From: Phycisphaerales bacterium Planc_01
GTDB taxonomy: Bacteria; Planctomycetota; Phycisphaerae; Sedimentisphaerales; Anaerobacaceae
NCBI GenBank assembly: GCA_001603075.1
Contig: LVBB01000016.1
Span: 224,926 to 288,925 of the forward strand
Direction: 5' to 3'
DNA: 64,000 bases
Part shown: in pieces, positions 53,401 to 62,483 of the stretch
Numbering within the stretch: position 1 is the stretch's first letter
Layout of the letters: every line of letters starts with the position of its first letter
Position numbers and translations under genes: made by a program
The notes under the pieces: generated by a model
Told to the model about the DNA's origin: nothing
The model's input: only the letters and a program-made list of their open reading frames with translations
Database searches by the model: none

Positions 53401-54224
53401 CAGAGGATGTTGTTGAAGATCCGGGCGTACCCGTACTCCGGCGCGGCGACGAGGTACAGGTTGCCACCCATGCCCTCGCCGATTCCTATGCCCAGTGTCG
53501 ATCCGAAATCGCAGTTGTTCCGCACGAAGGTGTTGTTGTAGACGTCCCCGGCGAACGTTACCAGACCGCCGCCGAGGTAGGCGGAATTCTCGAAGATCAT
53601 GTTGTTGTGAATCGTGGGCTCACCGAAGTAACCGATGATCCCGGCCCCGATATAGGCGCTGTTGTTGCGGATGGTGTTGTATGTGATCACGGGACTGCAC
53701 TGCCAGCAGCCGATGCCTCCGCCGAAGCAGAGATCGACCTGCATCTGGGTCTCGGAGATGCGGAAGAGGCCCTCGTTGCGGACGATCACGTTCTTCGTGA
53801 TGGTGGGCGAGCTGCGGTTGCAGTAGACTCCGCCCCCCATGTAAAGCCTCTCGGTATCGTTGCCGCCGAGCTCAGGGTGGAGCGTGCCGCTGCCGCCGGT
53901 GATCGTGAAGCCGGCCAGCACCGCCTGGGAGGTCTGCCCCCCTGCAAACGTGACCACCGAGCCGTTGGCATCGCCTTTGAGAACGGTGTAGCTGACAATC
54001 CTGGGATCGTCGGGGTCCGTGCTGGTCACTGTGATATTCTTGCGTCGGAAATCGATGGTCTGGAAGTAGACCCCCGGCGCTACAAGCACGGTATCGCCGT
54101 CGTCGGCCGCATCGATTCCCGCCTGAATGGTCGGATAGTCGCTCGGAACCCTTCGCACCTCCGCCCAGCCGGCCCCTGCACAGACAACCGCCACAAGGAC
54201 CGCCAGTACGCTCGTTCTTTTCAT
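50487..54224 (-). CDS. Secreted protein with two beta-helices, PKD domains and a TolB-like region
   Basis: 1245 residues; start ATG 54224 chosen for its AAAGGTGAGG box and signal peptide (~1-22). Order: an N-terminal right-handed parallel beta-helix, pectate-lyase-like (PSDYPTIQAGIDAADDGDTV, then INNNMIF-type coils, ~22-385); two PKD-like beta-sandwiches (GPNHLPTADAGQDR between them, ~395-580); a propeller-like region with GDIYAADLSDLADI repeats similar to TolB (~590-860); and a second beta-helix (~900-1230) opening with AIATADAGDEIVLPEGVYRES. No catalytic residues could be assigned. Probably binds or processes polysaccharide outside the cell. Confidence 0.85.
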   Translation of the reverse strand: MKRTSVLAVLVAVVCAGAGWAEVRRVPSDYPTIQAGIDAADDGDTVLVAPGVYFQTIDFRRKNITVTSTDPDDPRIVSYTVLKGDANGSVVTFAGGQTSQAVLAGFTITGGSGTLHPELGGNDTERLYMGGGVYCNRSSPTITKNVIVRNEGLFRISETQMQVDLCFGGGIGCWQCSPVITYNTIRNNSAYIGAGIIGYFGEPTIHNNMIFENSAYLGGGLVTFAGDVYNNTFVRNNCDFGSTLGIGIGEGMGGNLYLVAAPEYGYARIFNNILCEAGSGGGMFWEGDLEYASVAFNNVWGNVPGNYGYLDPQTYSVVYDGDGDQTGVNGNVSENPLFLAPTSRNFHLTLDSPCINAGDPDFVPSAGQTDIDGEQRVYASRIDIGADEYVGYVKPVASAGWDVHVLEAGQTVTLDGTDSFFYDPFDMQTYQWTQVSGQDVVIENADSAYPSFVAPAEGSYVFQLVVADGRYASGPDEVLVYVGPNHLPTADAGQDRVWQAPGQITLDGGGSHDPDPVGRLGYQWTQLSGPSVVLRNPETATPAFDAEPGEIYTFELVVSDGFGNSAPSQVRIVAVRTTTNLRALTIEPIGNQTPRYTDVSGTKVVAVSDPGNLTWQIAYTDFATGLTETFSGGGFSTQPKVDGNLVVWAGGDRVSGALTRMCTSIFVRHLATQEQFALRTHTDYESYSHPAISGRKVVWVRHAGIDRNIAGQWNNMPYDICGADISDPQNPVYFTVATNVGRRDPLPIQNPANDYDDVVDICDDLVVWEGDGDIYAADLSDLADIRVFTVCDAPGRQRDPSVSNGYVVWTDERDDAGDIYGADVSDPEDVKVFAIAKARKGQRQPVVDGGLVAYLDGEESGGQIRLACITANYGVMNLDLPAVPYGLSPSLQGASLVWLGGAYGPIQGLRLAFGYAIFDGAVRNATTGERFDYVQHAIATADAGDEIVLPEGVYRESIHFAGKAVTVRSANPDDPAVVAATVIEGHANVVTFAEGEQAESVLDGVTVSGGMAGVLVSGSMPTIRRCTIAGNQMGMLIINQSRPSVIGSRIMGNLGTGVEMWIPTGSRTVRHSMPTFLNCLVAGNRGVGVVGGRPSLTNCTVVENLAAGLNTLGAMVTNSIIYFNDSDGVQIGDNRAEVTYSNVQGGWPGEGNIDADPLFVSSGQRSDSVWTAGDYHLQSQGARWDDVAGLWRSDAQTSPCVDAGDPAASIVDEPVAIDGSTVENTRINMGAYGGTTQASVAPAGD

Positions 54225-54609
54225 GTCCTCACCTTTCCCATGGACCCGCACGTTGTGAGCAGGAGTGTCTGGAGATCAACCTGCCTCCGGTAACAGGCTG
54301 AACATATATTTCTACCCGAATTCGGTCGGTTTTTCAAGACAATTCAGAGCCTTCGCGTCGTCGCCGAGACGAAACACGTGGCTTTTCCCATTTTCCTATA
54401 TAGACGCGCCCGGCAGGTCTGCATTGCGCAGAAAATGGAATTCCGTCGATGCGGAGATCGCCCCGACGTACCGAACGGGAGCCACCGCCCATCGGATGCC
54501 GTGGACCTGTCTGCGGAGGAGTCTATCGCGGGACTGTTACCGCTGGGTTACGGAATCGCCGCTTTCGTGTGATTTTCGAGGGCGTTACAGCCTCGCCGAT
54601 GCCCGCGAA
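54225..54609. other. Intergenic region between the UDG and beta-helix genes
   Basis: 385 bp, with the promoter of the beta-helix protein (minus strand) near an AT-rich patch at 54299-54345. No supported gene; short plus-strand frames here lack ribosome sites. Confidence 0.35.
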
Positions 54610-55371
54610 TCACCCCTTCCCTCGCTCCGGGACGGGTAGACCGAGTTCAACGAGGACCTTCTTCATGTCCTCCCAGACCCTGCGTCGCGTATCGGGGGTG
54701 TAGTTGCGAAGGAGGTAGGCGGGATGATACGTGGCCATGACCTTGATGGGGGGCCGACCGACACCCGGTGAGTATTCCTGGAAATGACCCCGAAGCTGGC
54801 CAATCGGTTTCTCGGTGTCCAGGAGGGTCCTGGCCGCATGGGCGCCGAGAGCGACGATGATCTCCGGCCCAATCGCCTCGATCTGCCTCTGCAGGTATGG
54901 AAGGCAACTGAAGATCTCCTCCTCTCGCGGATCGCGGTTGCCCGGCGGTCGACACTTGAGGATGTTGCCAATGAAAACGTCCTCGCGTTTCAGGCCGCAG
55001 GCCCCGATGATCTTGTCCAGGAGTTGTCCTGCACGCCCGACGAAAGGACGGCCCTGGGCGTCTTCATCGGCCCCTGGCGCCTCGCCGACGAACATGATGC
55101 GGGCAGTCGAACTGCCCTCGCCCGGCACCGCGTGGGTCCGGGTCGAGCCCAAGCCGCACTTGCAGCACTGGCGGACCTCCGCAGCGATGGCTTCCAGTTC
55201 GCCAACCGCATCGGAGGTGCCTGCCTTGACGGCAGGCCTTTCGTCGGGTTCCTGTCGCCGCGGCTCGACCGGCTCGCGCGACTTGGCACCGCGAATCACG
55301 TATCCGGTGAAGAACCCTTCCATATCAAGGTGCTGGCGAACGACCTTGTCCGTGTCGACTTCCTTAGCCAT
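54610..55371 (-). CDS. Uracil-DNA glycosylase, family 4, [4Fe-4S]
   Basis: 253 residues. Removes uracil from DNA in base excision repair. Motif A is [17 protein letters not shown] (~95-111), motif B is ATYHPAYLL near the C-terminus. The four iron-sulfur cysteines are CKCGL (two), [12 protein letters not shown] and FSCLPYL. The N-terminal ~55 residues are a charged, likely disordered extension common in the family-4 clade. Clear family assignment. It stands alone: the next gene upstream ends 124 bases away behind a terminator. Confidence 0.95.
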   Translation of the reverse strand: MAKEVDTDKVVRQHLDMEGFFTGYVIRGAKSREPVEPRRQEPDERPAVKAGTSDAVGELEAIAAEVRQCCKCGLGSTRTHAVPGEGSSTARIMFVGEAPGADEDAQGRPFVGRAGQLLDKIIGACGLKREDVFIGNILKCRPPGNRDPREEEIFSCLPYLQRQIEAIGPEIIVALGAHAARTLLDTEKPIGQLRGHFQEYSPGVGRPPIKVMATYHPAYLLRNYTPDTRRRVWEDMKKVLVELGLPVPERGKG

Positions 55372-55407
55372 CTCGGTATTCTATTGAAGCAGCCGGACGA
55401 GCACAAT

Positions 55408-55445
55408 CAAAAACGGGGCCCACGCCGCTTGGACATGGGCCCCGT
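55408..55445 (-). terminator. Intrinsic terminator of the LamG gene at 55496
   Basis: Minus-strand perfect 10-pair stem ACGGGGCCCA / TGGGCCCCGT, 13-base loop, followed by TTTTTG. It isolates the LamG gene from the glycosylase gene. Confidence 0.88.
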
Positions 55446-55495
55446 CGTGTGACATAGGACCACCCACCTGCGTTCCGCAGGCTGCTGTGACGAGG

Positions 55496-57679
55496 TTACA
55501 GGCCGGCCAGTTCGACGATCTCTGCCGCCGACAGCGCCCTGTCATAGATGCGGACCTCGTCCATCAGACCGGGCATCTCGCGCTGAATGTCCCCGCCGTT
55601 GTTCCAGGCGCCCAGCGCCGCACCACCGAGAATCAGACCGGCCAGCGGCGCGTCGAGGACACGGATGTCCTCCAGTTGGCCGTTCAGATACAGGGCCGCT
55701 TCGGTCTCCGAGACGGTCAGAACCATGTGGCTCCACACCGCCGGCATGACCGGCGTGACACCCTGGAGATCGCCGCCGTCCAGGCCGTTGATCCCCGCGT
55801 TGAGCATCCCGTAGCTGAGCTTGAAGTGTACCGCGCCGTCGGTCCAGCCGTTGGTGTTGATGCCGCCGGCGAACTGCATTCCGCTCAGATCGGCGGTCGG
55901 GAAGACCCACATCGAGATGCTGCACGCGCTGAAGACCGCGTCGTCGCCGCCCAGCCGGGGGATATCGACCGCATCATCGGCGCCGTCGAGGACCAGGACA
56001 CCGTCCAGGATGAAGGCGTCGCCCAGGAGCGTCCCATCGTTGCCGTTGCCCGACGCGTCGCTGGCATCGGTATCGAAGGGATAGTAGGCCACGAGACCCT
56101 CGGCCAGCGGATCGGCCGGCTCTTCGGGCTCGATGAGCATGTAGGCGACCGCGTTGAGGAACATCTGCGCGCCGTCCTCGTACAGGTCATACATGCCCGC
56201 CGTCTCCGAACTGATGCCGTCTGCCTCGCGTGCGCCGGTGAGGAACACCAGCCGGCGACCGGCCAGCACGTCCGTGCCGGCCCCGCCGTCATGCCTCAAC
56301 GTCGCCCCGGCCGGCCATTCGGCGATCATCATCGCGCCGACGGGCCCGGCGCCCTCGGATGCAGCGGAAACCGTGGCCAGAACCACGGCCTCGTCATCCG
56401 GCGCGTCGGTCACAACCGAGATGCCCCGCGCCAGCCTTCCATCGGCATAGCTGGCGATACCGGCAAACAGATTGTCCATCGTGCCGTCCGTCAGCGCGAT
56501 TCCCGCGAAGATCGGGTGTTCCGGATCGGTGACCGTCAGCGTGATGTCCCCGGTGGTGTCCGGAATGGTGTTGCCGGTGGCAAAGCCCATGCGGTTGGCC
56601 CGAATGACATAGCCACCCAGAATGATCATCGGGGTGGACACGTTATTCCACCTCGTCGCGGCGTCATTCTGAAAACTGCCGCTGGCGACCGAGCGACTGA
56701 TGATCACCAGATCGGCCACCTCGACGACGTCCGGATCGGGCGTACCCGTCTGCACGTAGCGGATCACTTCATATCCGGCCGCTTTGAGCAGATCGGTGTA
56801 TTCCTTGTCCGCCGCCGCGGTGAATCCGGCGCCGGCGGCGCCGCCCGACGGCGCATCATCCGCCTCATGGAAGGAAACCCACACGACCAGCGACTTGCCG
56901 AGCATGTAGGAGATGGCGTTGCGCAGCAGTTGCTCGCCGTCGGCCGTCAGGTTGAACGCACCCTGCGGGGTCGCGTCGACTTCCTGCGTCCCGGCCGAGA
57001 ACATCATGCGCTTGCCGCCGGCGATCTGACCGGCGCCGTCGTAGAACTCCACGCCGGCGTCCCACACGGCGATCCAGGCCGCATCGAGATCGGCCCCTTT
57101 GGCGATCAACTGACCGTTGCCCATATCGAGGGTGCCGATCAGCGAAGTCTGACCGGTGCCCGTGGTCCCATCCACCGCCTGCACGAGCACGGCCGGCGAA
57201 TTCGGATCGTTCGGATCGGCGGAAACGAGCGGGACGAACCGGAACACAGAGCTGCCGGTGTCCACAGCCTCCATTGCAGCCCCGACCGGGTTGACGACGG
57301 TTGTGCTGTTGACCCATTGCCACCGGCTGCTCCGGACCAGATAGGCGCTCATCTGAATCAGAGGCGTCGTAACCGAATTCCATTGAGTCACCTTCTCGCC
57401 GCCGGCGTAGTCGCCGCTATTCGTTGCCCGGCTCATGATGATCAGATCGGCGGCGTTCAGGGCCTCGATCTTGTTCGGATCCAGATCGACCCAGTTGCCG
57501 CGCTGCACATCGACGGTGTGCCCCTCGGCCACGAGCCAGTCTTCCAGGGCCTGATCGTCCTGGACGCCATCTCCGTCGGTATCGTACACCTGGGAGACGA
57601 GAATGATGTCCGCCGCCTGTACGGCGGGGACCAGACAGAAGCCAAGTACCGCTAACATAAGAACGATTCTTCGTGACAT
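55496..57679 (-). CDS. Secreted protein with two GATase-like repeats and a LamG domain
   Basis: 727 residues with an AGGAGG box and signal peptide (~1-22). Two related repeats (~22-265 and ~266-510) share the pattern LLKAAGYEVIRYVQTG and VADLVIISRSVASG, then WNNVSTPMIILGGYVIR; they resemble class I glutamine-amidotransferase-like (ThuA-type) folds. A C-terminal LamG domain (~520-727) starts at GLVAYYPFDTDASDASG and ends with DEVRIYDRALS. The repeat folds lack an obvious catalytic Cys. Likely extracellular; function unknown. A long upstream gap of 700 bp could hold its regulation. Confidence 0.82.
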   Translation of the reverse strand: MSRRIVLMLAVLGFCLVPAVQAADIILVSQVYDTDGDGVQDDQALEDWLVAEGHTVDVQRGNWVDLDPNKIEALNAADLIIMSRATNSGDYAGGEKVTQWNSVTTPLIQMSAYLVRSSRWQWVNSTTVVNPVGAAMEAVDTGSSVFRFVPLVSADPNDPNSPAVLVQAVDGTTGTGQTSLIGTLDMGNGQLIAKGADLDAAWIAVWDAGVEFYDGAGQIAGGKRMMFSAGTQEVDATPQGAFNLTADGEQLLRNAISYMLGKSLVVWVSFHEADDAPSGGAAGAGFTAAADKEYTDLLKAAGYEVIRYVQTGTPDPDVVEVADLVIISRSVASGSFQNDAATRWNNVSTPMIILGGYVIRANRMGFATGNTIPDTTGDITLTVTDPEHPIFAGIALTDGTMDNLFAGIASYADGRLARGISVVTDAPDDEAVVLATVSAASEGAGPVGAMMIAEWPAGATLRHDGGAGTDVLAGRRLVFLTGAREADGISSETAGMYDLYEDGAQMFLNAVAYMLIEPEEPADPLAEGLVAYYPFDTDASDASGNGNDGTLLGDAFILDGVLVLDGADDAVDIPRLGGDDAVFSACSISMWVFPTADLSGMQFAGGINTNGWTDGAVHFKLSYGMLNAGINGLDGGDLQGVTPVMPAVWSHMVLTVSETEAALYLNGQLEDIRVLDAPLAGLILGGAALGAWNNGGDIQREMPGLMDEVRIYDRALSAAEIVELAGL

Positions 57680-58284
57680 GCGATAGTCCTCCTTCTAACT
57701 CGACATCAGTAACGACATGGTCGCCGAACTCTTCGGTCGCCAGTCTGACGCGACGCATATGCAGTTCGACGATACGATTCCACGCGGCCACGATCCGGAC
57801 GATGCACTTCAGACCGCAGCCCAAAGCACTCGGCAACGGCTCACCGTGATCCGCTCGAAGCCGGTCACCTCCACACAGATCCTGCATGTGCGTACGCGGC
57901 CTCCGTAAGAACACGGATTGCTGCTGCCCGGAATAGAAGTGACCTCCTTCTTTGAACGACGCACTGCGATGATGGGAATGACCGTGAGGCACGCGACCTC
58001 AACACGCATAGACTGTCACCCACCTCAGAACCAGACTTTCAAGCCTTTCCGCCGCATCGGCCGTTCACACCCTACTCCCGGCCCCTGAGAATGAGAATCG
58101 CAGGATACTCTGAGTTCCTTATACTCGATTTGCCGCCGGGACGTCAAGGAGAACCGGGTGCATCACAGAAGTTCTTCCGGCGGACCGGAAACGGTCCGTG
58201 CGAATGGGAGCCATCCAGCGGATATGCCGCCGGGTGCGGTGTGCCACGACGAATCTCCCGTCACGTCGGGCGGCAAGTCAGCCC
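57680..58284. other. 605-bp leader region of the LamG gene
   Basis: Minus-strand leader of the LamG gene. Overlapping minus-strand open frames exist here (57809-58009, 57720-57992) but no start codon has a good ribosome site and no family is recognisable. Several GGAGGT-rich hairpins near 57870-57950 could be structured RNA, but no known class fits. Confidence 0.35.
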
Positions 58285-58325
58285 CAAAGAAAACGGGGCC
58301 TGCCCCGTGTGGGTGCAGGCCCCGT
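58285..58325 (-). terminator. Intrinsic terminator of the LamG gene at 58383
   Basis: Minus-strand 11-pair stem ACGGGGCCTGC / GCAGGCCCCGT, 11-base loop, followed by TTTTCTTT. The stem is very similar to the one at 55408, suggesting shared ancestry of the 3' ends. Confidence 0.88.
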
Positions 58326-58382
58326 GGTTGTGCCTATCACTGCGCCCGGCTGGCCGGGACGCGTTATGTCACTGGATACCCG

Positions 58383-61355
58383 TCAGCGGTCTCCGGCCAG
58401 GTAGCGGACCTCGCCGGCCGACAGCGCACGGTTGTAGATACGGAACTCATCGAGCGAGCCGGCAAAATACGGATCGGCCGTGTATTGCGACCGGGCCAGC
58501 CAGTTCTGCGTCGTCTGGCCCAGATCCGCCGGAAGCGTCCCCGTCTCGGTGCTGTCGACGGCCTGGCCATCGACGTACAGCGTCAGCATCATGCTGTCGG
58601 CGTCGATCACCACCGCGATGTGGTGCCATTGTCCCGGCGTCAGACCCGCCGGCGCCGTCACGATCGACTCGCCGCCACCGGCGCTGGTCGTAATGGCGAA
58701 CCGCGGGCTGTTCGTCGCCCCGTTGTTCGGGCTCAGGAACATGTAGGCGGTCGCGCCGGTCCCGAAGTCAAAGGCTCGCTGCCAAGTACTGCCCGTCCCG
58801 TCGAACAGGATTCGCGTCGAGAACGTCGCGCTGCGCAGCGAGGCCATCAGCGAGCCGATCGGCAGCTCGACATAGTCGGCGAAGCCGTCGAATTGGATCG
58901 CCTGGCCGAAGCCGGCCGGGGCCTGGGCGAAGGGCGGATCGTTGAACGGCGTGCCGTTATAACCGTTACCCGAGCTGTCCTGGACGTTGCCGTCCATCAT
59001 GTAGTAGGCCGCCAGACCCGCCGTGCCCGGATCGACCGGAGCGATCGGCTCCGGCGCCTCGCGATACAAACGAATGTCGTCGATCCGCAGCAGACCCGAG
59101 CCGCTGCCGTCGACACCCACGCTGAATGTCCGAACGTTCGCCAGGTTCGTCCCGATCGACGCCAGATCGATGTTCCACTGCTTCCACACCGGGCTGGTCA
59201 GCGCGCCCGGGTACGTCACCTTCGTGCCGTTAACCGTCACATAGAGCTGGCCGGCCCCGTTGTCGGTGGCGCCGCGGAAGAACAGCACCAGCGTCGTCGC
59301 GCCGCCGGCCGCCCAGTTCTGGGCATCCATCGCCAAGTCGGCCCGCGAATTGCCCTCGTAGAACAGGGGCATCGCCTGACGCCCGCTGTTGACCACCGTC
59401 TGCTCGGCGAACGGCGAGTTCATGTAGCCGACCGTCGAGCCGGTCCCGTTGACCCAGCCGTCGAGCCACGTATCGAAGATGGCCTCGCCGGCGGCGATGT
59501 CGTCGGTATAGCTCTCGAAGTTATCGATGACGACGAATTCCTGTGTCGAGAAGCTCCAGACGGATCCCGTCCAGAGGCTCACGGCCTCGACGTCGTTGAC
59601 CTCATCGACCTTCCAGTAGTAGGTCGCATCGAGCGTCAGGCCGGCGGGATTATAGCGGCTCTCGCTGACCGTGGCGACAGGGGCTGCGCCATCGGCCACC
59701 GCCGCTTCATCCGTGCCGAGATACACCTGGTGCGAGCCTGCTTCGCGGCCGGCGCGCCAGTTCAGCACGGCCCCGATCTCCACATCCGTCGCGCCGTCCG
59801 CCGGCTTGGGCTGGCGGGCCTGAACGGGGATGTGCAGGAAGCGGACCTCGCTGAGGCCGTACTGGCCCAGCGAACCGTAGCCGCTGTTGACCGTCAGGCG
59901 AACGCCCTTGGCGGCCACGCCCTGGAAATCGATCGTCGTATTGGCGGCGTAGCCGGTCTTGGCCGTGCCGCGGGCGAACTGGAAGTCGCCCAGCGTCGCC
60001 CATTCGAGGCCGTCGGCGGAGTATTCCACCGTCACGTCCTTGAGTCCGAATCCGAGCATCAGCTCGAACATGACGTTGTAGTTCCACACGTGCATCTCGT
60101 GGACCTTGTAAACGCCGTCGAACTCGAACTGAATCCAGACCGGACCGTCGGTATCGACCAACTCGCCGAGCCACATGTCCGCCGCGTTGATCGAGTGCTT
60201 GCCGGCGGCGTCGAGGCCGGAGCCGTTGACGGTGTTCTCCGGTCCGGTTCCGGGTTCGACGTTGGTGGCGTTCGTCGTGGCCACGACATTGCCGATCGGA
60301 TAGACGAACGGCTCGGTGGTGAAGCTCCAGACCTCGCCCCGGAAGATCGTGTTGTCCGACGCGATTTCATCGATGCGCCAGTAGCAGGTCTGCTCGAAGT
60401 CCAGACGAGCCGGCGGGGTGTACGTCGTTCCCGTCTGCGCCTGGCTGGCCAGCACGCCCATCGGATTGCCCCGTTCGGCCGCCCCGACCGCGTCGGCCGA
60501 GCCGCCGAAATACACATCGTGGGTCACTGCCGATTCGCCCGCGCTCCATCCGACCGTCACATCGCGCGGCACGTCGATCGCCTTGTCCGCCGGCGAAGGA
60601 TCGTAGGCGACGTTGGGATTGAATCCGTCCGGGCCCATGCGATGAAGCTTGTCGATCTCCGCGCGTGTCAGCGCGCCCTTCCAGAGCCGGACTTCGTTGA
60701 AGCTGGCGTTGGCGGTGTTGTCTTCCCATTGTGAGCGGCCCAGCCAGACGTTGGTGTCGGCCAGGGTCGACAGACGGTTGGCCGATTGGAACGACCCCTT
60801 GGCATCGCCGATGCTGTCGCTGTCGGCCGGCGCGGTGTACCACGTGACCAGCCCCTCGTCGAACACGCAGACGATGTGGTATTGCACACCCAGCGTATAC
60901 GGGGCGTTCGTGTTGTCCAGCGTGTTGCTGCCGTTCGGGCCGAGCCACTCGACGCGATCAGCGGTCAACGTCGTCCCGCTGGTCCAGCTCATGAACACGT
61001 TGTGCGCCGTGCTCGTGCCGAAATCGAAGATGCGCGACCAGTTCTGCACCGAAATCTGGGTGGCCCACGCCTCGAACGTGACGAAATCACCCAGGCTGCT
61101 GACGATGCCGTCGGGCAGGTCGATGTAATCGCTGCTGCCCTTGGCGCCGCCGGTCAGAGTGACCTCGGTGTCGGACAGGATGGCGTTGTTGGCGCCCAGA
61201 TCCACAATGGTGGCGTCCCGCCCTCCGATCGAGTCACTCAGGTCCCCGTTGAAGCTCCAGCGATGCGCCAGTTCAGCCGCCCAGCCCTCGGTCGCCACGC
61301 CCAGTCCGCCTATGGCGGACAGGGCCAGAATCAAGACCACCGGTTTTCTACACAT
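58383..61355 (-). CDS. Giant secreted LamG / discoidin / FnIII / LamG protein
   Basis: 990 residues; strong AAGGAGG box and signal peptide (~1-27). Modules: LamG (~27-245, AHRWSFNGDLSDSIGG), FnIII-like (~250-340), discoidin (~350-500, MHVWNYNVMFELMLGFG), FnIII-like (~500-600), jelly-roll with VTVNGTKVTY (~600-740), and a second LamG (~755-988, YYMMDGNVQDSSGN). The FnIII-discoidin-FnIII-jelly-roll core matches the proteins at 5927 and 9019 closely; only the N-terminal module differs. It is a third paralogue about 50 kb away. Presumed extracellular glycan-binding function. Confidence 0.87.
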   Translation of the reverse strand: MCRKPVVLILALSAIGGLGVATEGWAAELAHRWSFNGDLSDSIGGRDATIVDLGANNAILSDTEVTLTGGAKGSSDYIDLPDGIVSSLGDFVTFEAWATQISVQNWSRIFDFGTSTAHNVFMSWTSGTTLTADRVEWLGPNGSNTLDNTNAPYTLGVQYHIVCVFDEGLVTWYTAPADSDSIGDAKGSFQSANRLSTLADTNVWLGRSQWEDNTANASFNEVRLWKGALTRAEIDKLHRMGPDGFNPNVAYDPSPADKAIDVPRDVTVGWSAGESAVTHDVYFGGSADAVGAAERGNPMGVLASQAQTGTTYTPPARLDFEQTCYWRIDEIASDNTIFRGEVWSFTTEPFVYPIGNVVATTNATNVEPGTGPENTVNGSGLDAAGKHSINAADMWLGELVDTDGPVWIQFEFDGVYKVHEMHVWNYNVMFELMLGFGLKDVTVEYSADGLEWATLGDFQFARGTAKTGYAANTTIDFQGVAAKGVRLTVNSGYGSLGQYGLSEVRFLHIPVQARQPKPADGATDVEIGAVLNWRAGREAGSHQVYLGTDEAAVADGAAPVATVSESRYNPAGLTLDATYYWKVDEVNDVEAVSLWTGSVWSFSTQEFVVIDNFESYTDDIAAGEAIFDTWLDGWVNGTGSTVGYMNSPFAEQTVVNSGRQAMPLFYEGNSRADLAMDAQNWAAGGATTLVLFFRGATDNGAGQLYVTVNGTKVTYPGALTSPVWKQWNIDLASIGTNLANVRTFSVGVDGSGSGLLRIDDIRLYREAPEPIAPVDPGTAGLAAYYMMDGNVQDSSGNGYNGTPFNDPPFAQAPAGFGQAIQFDGFADYVELPIGSLMASLRSATFSTRILFDGTGSTWQRAFDFGTGATAYMFLSPNNGATNSPRFAITTSAGGGESIVTAPAGLTPGQWHHIAVVIDADSMMLTLYVDGQAVDSTETGTLPADLGQTTQNWLARSQYTADPYFAGSLDEFRIYNRALSAGEVRYLAGDR

Positions 61356-61399
61356 GCCTGTCCTCCTTCAAAAGAACCATAGCAAAGATCAAACATCAA

Positions 61400-61435
61400 T
61401 CCGCCTGTGGCGGAGCGGAATCCGCCTGCGGCGGA
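61400..61435. repeat. Two tandem short palindromes
   Basis: TCCGCCTGTGGCGGA (61400-61414) and TCCGCCTGCGGCGGA (61421-61435), each able to form a 6-pair hairpin. A third copy lies at 61636-61650. They lie in the 555-bp gap upstream of the LamG gene. Confidence 0.65.
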
Positions 61436-61635
61436 TGCCTTCCTCGATTTTGCATTTTGCATTTTGCTCTTTGATCTTCTATCGGCCCGAATTACCGGCT
61501 CCACAAGCGGCAGGCTCGCGCCGGACATATTTACAGAGAGATACTCTCGAAATGAAACGTCTCTGGCGGACCCCGATGGCCCTTGGGACGAATTGAGGCG
61601 TTACTGCTTGCACCCTTGTATCCTCCCTGTTTCGA

Positions 61636-61735
61636 TCCGCCTGCGGCGGACCAAGCCGCAGCGATGTAGTGATGTAGGATGGGCTTTAGCCCATGCGGCC
61701 GATTGAAGATGCAGCATGGGCTCAAGCCCATCCTA
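61636..61735. repeat. REP-like repeat cluster
   Basis: Contains the palindrome TCCGCCTGCGGCGGA (61636-61650), a copy of the ATGGGCTTTAGCCCAT repeat (61675-61696) and a second copy in inverted orientation (61714-61735), giving a paired BIME-like arrangement. The same element occurs singly at 33046. Confidence 0.7.
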
Positions 61736-61910
61736 CCAGGTTATTATGTCTTCCCGGACCCTGCCGCAACAACCCATAATTGCGTTTTCTTCTAACCATT
61801 TCGCGAACAGCAGCCATTATCAGACCCAGGTACGGGCGAATCATCATTCGCCCCTACTCACCACACCGGGGCGGGAATTCTGTAAGGATCGATACCGGAG
61901 CGGGTCTAAT

Positions 61911-62483
61911 ATGGCAGCCATGGCGAAGATGATTGCGGAGCAGGCCCTGGTGGAGCGTTTCCGCCGGGGAGACGATTCCGCGTTTGACGGGATCGTGCAG
62001 AGGCATGCGGCCGACGTTGCCGCGCTGGCCAATCGTCTGCTCGGATGGCCCCAGGACGTCGACGATGTCGTACAGGACGTCTTCCTGGCGGCCTTCACGG
62101 GCCTGCGGAAGTTCCGAGGCGATTGCGGGCTGGGGACGTGGCTCTTTACCATCACGGTCAACATGTGCCGGCGGAGGCAGCGCCGACGGGTCTTCCGCAT
62201 CCGCGCGATCGCGGTCGACGAGGATTGCCTTGATCTACGTGTCGAGGAGAATGCGGAGCGAGCGGCGATGGACACCGAGACCTTCGCGCGAGTCCGCCGG
62301 GCGGTGCGGGCCTTGCCGCCGAAGTACCGCGAGGTCGTGGTCTTGCGGTACCTCCAGGGCCTCGAAACCTCCGAGATGTGCGAGCTTCTGGGGATCACCG
62401 TCAATGCCATGCAGGTGCGACTGACCCGGGCCAGAGAACAATTGAGACAGAGCCTGGGCGAGTTGATCGAGGAGAAGACGTGA
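61911..62483 (+). CDS. ECF-type RNA polymerase sigma factor
   Basis: 190 residues from ATG 61911; ATGs at 61920 and 61929 are alternatives. Region 2 (~20-85: FDGIVQRHAADVAALANRL, DVDDVVQDVFLAAF) and region 4 (~125-180: RALPPKYREVVVLRYLQGLE, then ELLGITVNAMQVRLTRARE) are complete. Its stop overlaps the GTG of the next gene (GTGA), showing coupling to the membrane protein that is probably its anti-sigma factor. Stimulus unknown. Confidence 0.92.
   Translation: MAAMAKMIAEQALVERFRRGDDSAFDGIVQRHAADVAALANRLLGWPQDVDDVVQDVFLAAFTGLRKFRGDCGLGTWLFTITVNMCRRRQRRRVFRIRAIAVDEDCLDLRVEENAERAAMDTETFARVRRAVRALPPKYREVVVLRYLQGLETSEMCELLGITVNAMQVRLTRAREQLRQSLGELIEEKT

Noticed and set aside
57417-57992. Minus-strand frame overlapping the start of the LamG gene
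   Set aside because: It overlaps the LamG signal peptide in another frame. The LamG start has a strong AGGAGG box; the overlapping frame has no recognisable protein.
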